From Lachnospiraceae bacterium (GTDB lineage: Bacteria; Bacillota; Clostridia; Lachnospirales; Lachnospiraceae), in NCBI GenBank assembly GCA_021153325.1, contig JAGKTQ010000010.1, positions 1-64,000 on the forward strand: a stretch of 64,000 bases of DNA, written 5' to 3'. A program made the translations under genes and the position numbers. Under the pieces are notes generated by a model. That model saw nothing but the letters and a program-made list of their open reading frames with translations, did no database searches and was not told the origin of the DNA. Positions 58,656 to 64,000 of this stretch are shown in pieces; within the stretch, counting starts at the first letter, position 1, and each line of letters opens with the position of its first letter.

Positions 58656-59018
58656 ATGAAAGGTTCTTCAATGAATACACATATGGGAAACATTGTTATT
58701 GAAAACGAAGTAATCGCACAGTATGCAGGAAGTGTTGCTATGGAGTGCTTCGGTATAGTTGGAATGGCAGGCGTGAATGTAAAAGACGGTCTTGTACGTC
58801 TTCTTAAAATGGATAGCATGACAAGAGGTATATCCGTTTCTTTAAACAACAATAATAAACTTACTTTAGATTTTCATGTAATTGTTGCCTATGGTGTAAG
58901 TATCAGCGCAGTTGCTGATAATTTGATCAGTAATGTCAAATATAAAGTAGAAGAGTTTACTGGCATAGAAATCGAAAACATTAACATCTATGTAGAAGGT
59001 GTCAGAGTGATTGATTAA
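58656..59018 (+). CDS. Asp23/Gls24 family (YloU-like) protein
   Basis: 120 residues, Asp23 family: GNIVIENEVIAQYAGSVAMECFGIVGMAG at the start and VAYGVSISAVADNLISNVKYKVEEFTGIEIENINIYVEGVRV at the end. Known members are membrane-associated envelope stress proteins; the YloU type always precedes fakA (yloV). AAGGAGG six bases before ATG. Sixteen bases to fakA. Confidence 0.93.
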   Translation: MKGSSMNTHMGNIVIENEVIAQYAGSVAMECFGIVGMAGVNVKDGLVRLLKMDSMTRGISVSLNNNNKLTLDFHVIVAYGVSISAVADNLISNVKYKVEEFTGIEIENINIYVEGVRVID

Positions 59019-59034
59019 TTAAGGAGGAATTATT

Positions 59035-60711
59035 GTGGCTTTGAATACGATCGACGCTAAGATGCTTTCCAAGATGTTCTTAGCTGGTGCGAAAAATTTA
59101 GAGAGTAAGAAGGAGTGGATCAATGAACTGAATGTTTTTCCAGTTCCTGATGGAGATACTGGAACAAACATGACAATGACAATTATGTCTGCGGCAAGAG
59201 AAGTCAGTGCACTTGCAGAAGATGCCGATATGGAGACTATTTGTAAAGCAATTTCTTCTGGTTCTTTACGTGGGGCAAGAGGAAATTCCGGTGTTATTCT
59301 TTCACAGCTTTTTAGAGGATTTACCAAAGGGATTCGTGACTATGAAGAGGTAAATGTTCCGATTTTTGCAGATGCTTTTGAAAAAGCAGTAGAAACAGCA
59401 TATAAAGCGGTTATGAAGCCGAAAGAAGGTACAATCCTTACGGTGGCAAAAGGAGCTGCAGATAAAGCAAAGGAGCTTTCAGAAGAGGGCATGGAAGATT
59501 TGGATGCCTTTTTTGATGGTGTGATCCAGCACGCAGAGTATGTGCTCAGTCAGACACCAGAGATGCTTCCAGTATTGAAACAGGCAGGTGTGGTAGACTC
59601 CGGTGGACAGGGTCTTGTACAGGTATTAAAAGGAGCTTATGATGGTTTCCTTGGAAAAGAAATAGATTTAACTATTACAGAAGTAAAACCGGTAGCTTCT
59701 ACAATGTCAATGAACAGAGAAGCGCAGGAACAGGCAGAGATTAAGTTTGGTTATTGTACAGAGTTTATTATATTACTGTCTAAAACTTTCAATATCAAAC
59801 AGGAAATGGATTTTAAAGCATATTTGGAGTCCATCGGTGATTCTATCGTAGTCGTAGCAGATGATGATGTAGTAAAGGTGCATGTACATACGAATGATCC
59901 TGGACTTGCGATCCAGAAGGCATTAAAGTATGGTGCATTATCCAATATGAAGATCGACAATATGCGTTTAGAGCATCAGGAAAAATTGTTCAAAATGTCT
60001 GAAAAAGAAAATGCACAGAAAGAAGCAGCAAAAGAAGAGAAGACAGAACGTAAAGATGTTGGATTTATTGCAGTATCTGTTGGTGATGGAATCAATGAAA
60101 TATTCAAAGGACTTGGCGTAGACCACATTATTGAAGGTGGTCAGACTATGAATCCAAGTACAGAAGATATGCTCAATGCCATTGAAAAAGTCAATGCGGA
60201 TTCTGTTTATATTTTGCCAAACAATAAAAACATCATTCTTGCAGCAAATCAGGCACAATCTTTAGTAGAAGATAAAGAGATCATTGTTATACCTACGAAG
60301 ACGGTTCCGCAGGGAATTACAGCGGTTATTAACTATGTGCCGGATTTAAGCCCTGAAGAAAATGCAGAGTCTATGAAGGAAGAAATAGGCAATGTAAAAA
60401 CGGGTCAGGTCACTTATGCGGTAAGAGATACGATGATTGATGACAAAGAGATCAGACAAGGTGACTTCATGGGAATTGGTGATGCAGGAATTCTTTCTGT
60501 AGGTACTGATATGGAAGAAGTTACATTGAAAATGGTTGAAGAAATGATGGATGAGGACGCAGAATTAGTCAGCATTTATTATGGTTCCGAAGTAGAAGAA
60601 GCAGAAGCAGAACAGCTGAAAAAGAAAATCGAACAGATGAATGCAGCATGTGATGTGGAACTTCAATATGGTGGTCAGCCAATTTATTATTATATCGTAT
60701 CGGTAGAGTAA
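59035..60711 (+). CDS. fakA: DAK2/YloV-type fatty acid kinase catalytic subunit (GTG start)
   Basis: Phosphorylates fatty acids bound to a DegV-family FakB partner. 558 residues: DhaL nucleotide-binding domain with ELNVFPVPDGDTGTNMTMTI (Asp39, Asp41) and SLRGARGNSGVILSQL (about 10-200), middle domain with His-containing KVHVHTNDPG, and a C-terminal DegV-like domain (from about 340, VDHIIEGGQTMNPSTEDML). GTG start after AAGGAGG. A DegV-type gene three kilobases on (62956) may be its FakB. Confidence 0.93.
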   Translation: MALNTIDAKMLSKMFLAGAKNLESKKEWINELNVFPVPDGDTGTNMTMTIMSAAREVSALAEDADMETICKAISSGSLRGARGNSGVILSQLFRGFTKGIRDYEEVNVPIFADAFEKAVETAYKAVMKPKEGTILTVAKGAADKAKELSEEGMEDLDAFFDGVIQHAEYVLSQTPEMLPVLKQAGVVDSGGQGLVQVLKGAYDGFLGKEIDLTITEVKPVASTMSMNREAQEQAEIKFGYCTEFIILLSKTFNIKQEMDFKAYLESIGDSIVVVADDDVVKVHVHTNDPGLAIQKALKYGALSNMKIDNMRLEHQEKLFKMSEKENAQKEAAKEEKTERKDVGFIAVSVGDGINEIFKGLGVDHIIEGGQTMNPSTEDMLNAIEKVNADSVYILPNNKNIILAANQAQSLVEDKEIIVIPTKTVPQGITAVINYVPDLSPEENAESMKEEIGNVKTGQVTYAVRDTMIDDKEIRQGDFMGIGDAGILSVGTDMEEVTLKMVEEMMDEDAELVSIYYGSEVEEAEAEQLKKKIEQMNAACDVELQYGGQPIYYYIVSVE

Positions 60712-60740
60712 GAGCGCAGAATACATTTAAAAAAATATAA

Positions 60741-60771
60741 AAGTGGGGCTTTGGGATGCCTCACTTTTTTT
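60741..60771 (+). terminator. Terminator after fakA
   Basis: AAGTGGGGC / GCCTCACTT stem (one wobble), eight-base loop, then T run. Confidence 0.75.
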
Positions 60772-60803
60772 AAACTTGGTATTGAGCAAAGGCGGAGGTT
60801 GGG

Positions 60804-62882
60804 ATGAATTACAATACTCCTGTAATACAATTAAAGGGTGTCGGAGAAAAGACAGCAAAGGTATTTGAAAAACTGGGTGTAAAAACGATTGGCGACTTGA
60901 TTCGTTTTTATCCAAGAGACTATGAAAAATTCGAAGAAGTCATTCCGTTAGCAGAAATTAAAAAAGGTGAGATATGCGCGGTAAGAGTGCGCATCGTAAG
61001 CAGTGTAACGGTTAGAAAAATAAGAAATCTTACCATATTAAATGCGGTTGCATCAGATGGCACGGGTAAGATTAAGCTTACTTTTTTCAACATGCCTTTC
61101 TTGCGGAATGTGTTAAAAACAGGCGGGGTATATTTGCTGCGAGGACTTGTGCAGGAAAAAGATGGTATACCGGTCATGGAACAGCCTAAATTATTTAAGG
61201 AAGAGGAATATCAAAAACTTCTTGAAACGGTACAGCCAAGATATCCGTTAAGTGCAGGAATTACGAATCAGGCAATAACGAAGGCAGTCAGGCAGGCGCT
61301 TTCCAATTGCGAGTTGGATCATGAATTTTTACCGGACAATATTTTAGCCAGTCAAAAACTGATGGATAGAGAAGAAGCGGTGCATAATTTACACTTCCCC
61401 AAAGATTTTGATACGCTGATAGATGCCAGAAAACGAATGGTCTTTGAAGAGTTCTTCCTTTTTATTTTAGGACTAAGAAAAGAAAAAGAACAGAATGAAG
61501 TAGTGGATAGTAAGTTTCCTTATGTGGAAACGGCGCAGATATACCGCTTTTTAGAAAGATTACCTTTTCAGCTTACGAATGCACAAAAAAAAGTCTGGAA
61601 TGAAATTGAGGAAGATCTGCAGGGCAGAAAGCTGATGAACCGCTTAGTGCAGGGTGACGTTGGCTCTGGCAAAACAATGATTGCTATATTGGCACTGCTT
61701 ATGACAGTATCCAATGGTTATCAGGGGGCAATGATGGCGCCCACAGAAGTGTTGGCAAAACAGCATTTTGACTCGATTTCTGAAATGAATGAAAAATATG
61801 GAATGGGCATGCATCCGGTGCTTCTTATTGGTGCTATGACAGCGAAAGAAAAGCGGGAGGCATATGCTCTTATCGCAGAGGGAAAAGCCGATGTGATTAT
61901 TGGCACTCATGCGCTCATACAGGAAAAAGTAGTTTATAAAAAGCTTGCTTTAGTCATTACAGATGAACAGCATAGATTTGGTGTAAAGCAGCGGGAAACA
62001 TTAGCAGAAAAAGGCGATATGCCTCATGTACTTGTTATGAGTGCAACACCGATTCCTAGAACACTTGCTATTATTCTTTATGGAGATTTGAAGGTATCGG
62101 TGATAGATGAGCTTCCGGCAGAGCGTAAACCGATAAAAAACTGTGTAGTAGATACGTCTTATCGGGAAAAAGCATATCGTTTTATCGAAAAAGAGGTAGC
62201 GGCAGGAAGACAGGTATATGTGATCTGTCCTATGGTAGAAGAGGCGGAAACAGACAGTGACGATCCTTCTATGGTGAATGTAGAAAATGTTATTGGTTAT
62301 ACTGAAAAATTGAAGGAAGTCTTATCGCCTTCAATACAGATAGCATATTTGCATGGAAAGATGAAATCTTCCCTAAAAAATGAAATTATGGAAGCATTCA
62401 AAAATAAAAATATAGATGTTCTTGTTTCTACTACGGTTATAGAGGTCGGTATTAATGTACCGAATGCTACGGTCATGATGGTAGAAAATGCAGAACGTTT
62501 CGGACTGGCTCAGCTGCATCAGCTTCGAGGAAGAGTGGGACGTGGAGAACATCAGTCTTATTGCATTTTTGTAAGCAGTTCGGATAAAAAAGAAACAATG
62601 GAGCGCCTTGAAATTTTGAACAAATCCAATGATGGCTTTAAAATTGCAGAGGAAGATTTAAAGATGCGTGGTCCAGGCGATCTGTTCGGCATTCGACAGA
62701 GTGGAGAATTTGCTTTTAAATTGGGAGATATTTATAACGATGCGGTGCTTTTAAAAGAGGCAGGAAGTTGTGTGGATAAGCTTCTTTCGGAAGATACATT
62801 TTTGGAAAAGAAGGAAAATGAAAGATTAAAGGCTTATCTGGAGAAGGAAAGTTGGAATCCGGTTGACTTTAGGACTATCTGA
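60804..62882 (+). CDS. recG: ATP-dependent DNA helicase RecG
   Basis: Branch-migrating helicase that rescues stalled forks. 692 residues: N-terminal wedge (OB) domain 1-150, DEAD-like helicase with GDVGSGKT (284-291) and DEQH (387-390), helicase C with STTVIEVGINVPNATVMMVENAERFGLAQLHQLRGRVGRG, and the RecG-specific tail. Ribosome site CGGAGG. With ruvAB it gives the window two Holliday-junction systems. DegV follows after 73 bases. Confidence 0.96.
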   Translation: MNYNTPVIQLKGVGEKTAKVFEKLGVKTIGDLIRFYPRDYEKFEEVIPLAEIKKGEICAVRVRIVSSVTVRKIRNLTILNAVASDGTGKIKLTFFNMPFLRNVLKTGGVYLLRGLVQEKDGIPVMEQPKLFKEEEYQKLLETVQPRYPLSAGITNQAITKAVRQALSNCELDHEFLPDNILASQKLMDREEAVHNLHFPKDFDTLIDARKRMVFEEFFLFILGLRKEKEQNEVVDSKFPYVETAQIYRFLERLPFQLTNAQKKVWNEIEEDLQGRKLMNRLVQGDVGSGKTMIAILALLMTVSNGYQGAMMAPTEVLAKQHFDSISEMNEKYGMGMHPVLLIGAMTAKEKREAYALIAEGKADVIIGTHALIQEKVVYKKLALVITDEQHRFGVKQRETLAEKGDMPHVLVMSATPIPRTLAIILYGDLKVSVIDELPAERKPIKNCVVDTSYREKAYRFIEKEVAAGRQVYVICPMVEEAETDSDDPSMVNVENVIGYTEKLKEVLSPSIQIAYLHGKMKSSLKNEIMEAFKNKNIDVLVSTTVIEVGINVPNATVMMVENAERFGLAQLHQLRGRVGRGEHQSYCIFVSSSDKKETMERLEILNKSNDGFKIAEEDLKMRGPGDLFGIRQSGEFAFKLGDIYNDAVLLKEAGSCVDKLLSEDTFLEKKENERLKAYLEKESWNPVDFRTI

Positions 62883-62955
62883 CAGTAAAATAATGTGAGA
62901 TGTTTAGACTTTGTTAAAAATAAAACGTGAAAATAAAAATAAGGAGAGAATGAGC

Positions 62956-63831
62956 GTGGCAAAAATCGCAATTGTAACAGACAGTAACAGCGGTATTACA
63001 CAGGAGGAGGCTGAGAAGCTAGGAGTACATGTATTACCAATGCCTTTTTTAATAAATGAAGAAACCTATTATGAAGGAATATCTTTGACGACAGAGGAAT
63101 TTTATGCTCATCTGGAGGAAGGGGCTAATATTAGTACAAGCCAGCCGTCACCAGAGAGTGTTATAAAGCTTTGGGATGAATTATTAAAAGAATACGATGA
63201 AATCGTGCATATTCCGATGAGCAGCGGTCTGAGTGGTTCTTGCCAGAGTGCTATGATGCTCGCACAGGATTACGATGGAAAGGTGCAGGTAGTTAACAAT
63301 CAGCGTATTTCGGTTACGCAGAGGCAATCAGCAATCGATGCATTGGAATTAGCAGAAAAAGGAATGAATGCAGTAGAAATAAAAGATTTTCTTGAAAAAG
63401 ACAAGTTCAATTCCAGTATTTATATTATGCTTGATACCTTATACTACTTGAAAAAAGGCGGACGTATTACACCGGCTGCTGCTGCACTTGGAACTATTTT
63501 GAAATTGAAACCAGTGTTGACGATTCAGGGAGAAAAGCTGGATGCTTTTGCAAAAGCAAGAACAACAAGTCAGGGAAAGAGCATTATGATCAATGCGATC
63601 AGCAATGACATAGAAAATCGTTTTGGCGGTCTTGCTAATGGACCAGGAAATATTTGGCTTCAAATAGCCCATACGAATAATGAAGAGGCTGCATTGAATT
63701 TAAAGAAAGAATTAGAAGAGCAGTTTCAAGGATATTTACCGATCTGCATGGCACCACTTTCTTTAAGTGTAGCATGTCATATCGGTCCGGGTTCTTTGGC
63801 AATTGCATGCTGTAAAAAAATAGAAGTGTAG
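62956..63831 (+). CDS. DegV family fatty-acid-binding protein (FakB-like)
   Basis: 291 residues from GTG 62956, nine bases after AAGGAG; the ATG at 62950 lies only three bases from that site. DegV motifs: IAIVTDSNSGI, NISTSQPSPE (Thr61-Ser62 binding the carboxylate), MSSGLSGSCQSAMML, YYLKKGGRIT and HIGPGSLAIAC. Such proteins bind a fatty acid and present it to FakA, encoded at 59035. Lipid preference cannot be read from sequence. Confidence 0.92.
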   Translation: MAKIAIVTDSNSGITQEEAEKLGVHVLPMPFLINEETYYEGISLTTEEFYAHLEEGANISTSQPSPESVIKLWDELLKEYDEIVHIPMSSGLSGSCQSAMMLAQDYDGKVQVVNNQRISVTQRQSAIDALELAEKGMNAVEIKDFLEKDKFNSSIYIMLDTLYYLKKGGRITPAAAALGTILKLKPVLTIQGEKLDAFAKARTTSQGKSIMINAISNDIENRFGGLANGPGNIWLQIAHTNNEEAALNLKKELEEQFQGYLPICMAPLSLSVACHIGPGSLAIACCKKIEV

Positions 63832-63864
63832 TAGTGTTTGACAATTTGCTCATAAAATAAAAAG

Positions 63865-63920
63865 AGCTGGAAGCATTGGTGAGGTGACTCCGATCATGCA
63901 TTCCAGCTTTTCATTTTTTT
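63865..63920. terminator. Bidirectional terminator after degV
   Basis: AGCTGGAA-GCAT (63865-63876) pairs with ATGC-A-TTCCAGCT (63896-63908); A run to the left and T-rich to the right, suiting convergent genes. Confidence 0.75.
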
Positions 63921-63929
63921 GCTTTGAAA

Positions 63930-64000
63930 TTATAGTGCAGTAATTCCAGAAATATCGGAATCAATTACCATAGAATAATTTGTATAGTAAACGACAAATC
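63930..64000 (-). CDS. Partial minus-strand gene (C-terminal end only)
   Basis: On the minus strand an open frame enters from the window edge and ends at TAA (63932-63930), encoding FVVYYTNYSMVIDSDISGITAL. The residue make-up looks like real protein and the bidirectional terminator at 63865-63920 suits a convergent gene. Too short to name a family. Confidence 0.45.
   Translation of the reverse strand, partial: FVVYYTNYSMVIDSDISGITAL

Noticed and set aside
1..64000. Mobile elements, CRISPR arrays, tRNA or rRNA genes
   Set aside because: I found no transposase, integrase, regularly spaced repeats, tRNA-like cloverleaf or rRNA sequence; gene content is uniformly core-like.

Overview
The window is a low-GC, densely coded stretch of chromosome from an anaerobic, spore-forming Firmicute, most probably of the family Lachnospiraceae (Clostridia). 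Supporting this are an Rnf ferredoxin:NAD+ oxidoreductase operon, a biotin-dependent sodium-pump decarboxylase cluster, sporulation-type genes (GerW/YtfJ, SleB-type cortex hydrolase, a Spo0A effector domain), the rpmB-asp23-fakA-recG-degV block usual in this family, strong AGGAGG ribosome sites and frequent GTG/TTG starts. I see no tRNA, rRNA, CRISPR array, insertion sequence or prophage, and no gene-free stretch longer than 300 bases.

Layout. 0-10.5 kb: cell-wall carboxypeptidases (VanY type, then two DacF/DacA types) around scpAB and a small surface-glycan-like group (FAD oxidoreductase, radical SAM/SPASM enzyme, large GT-C-like membrane protein). 10.6-17.2 kb: trpS, then a five-gene biotin-dependent carboxyltransferase/Na+ pump cluster holding both an acyl-CoA and an oxaloacetate/pyruvate carboxyltransferase. 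17.2-23.7 kb: TetR and RpiR regulators, then a flavoprotein-cmk-ispH-S1-cheR run. 24.9-31 kb: rnfCDGEAB with a convergent apbE whose product would attach FMN to RnfD and RnfG. 31-38.2 kb: GH25-like protein, an AP2/HNH-like protein, SleB hydrolase, thrC, a response-regulator diguanylate cyclase and citrate synthase. 38.4-46.9 kb: deoC, aminopeptidase P, ATP-type PEP carboxykinase, a receiver-less Spo0A-like protein, glgA and a SpoVB/MurJ-like flippase. 46.9-55.2 kb: NusG-II protein, Gx transporter, ruvA, ruvB (behind a LexA-box-like promoter), zapA, a U32 peptidase and a RodA/FtsW-PBP pair. 55.2-64 kb: Nudix, DUF2953-GerW, a small membrane protein, a J-domain-tail protein, rpmB, asp23, fakA, recG, degV (FakB-like), and the tail of a partial minus-strand gene.

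How it fits together. PEP carboxykinase, citrate synthase, the decarboxylase pump and Rnf make a plausible C4/CO2 and ion-gradient network: PEP carboxykinase can make oxaloacetate, the biotin pump can turn decarboxylation into a Na+ gradient, and Rnf couples ferredoxin oxidation to ion export. FakA and the DegV protein at 63 kb could be the two halves of a fatty-acid kinase. Points most worth a second look are the dual-carboxyltransferase pump, the AP2-(dead HNH)-AP2 protein, the receiver-less Spo0A protein, the GH25 protein with an altered catalytic motif, the 107-base dual-coding overlap between the SEDS gene and its PBP, and several well-placed palindromes over promoters (tetR, gltA, pckA, AP2 gene, ruv operon). 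Everything here comes from reading the sequence; no database search was run.
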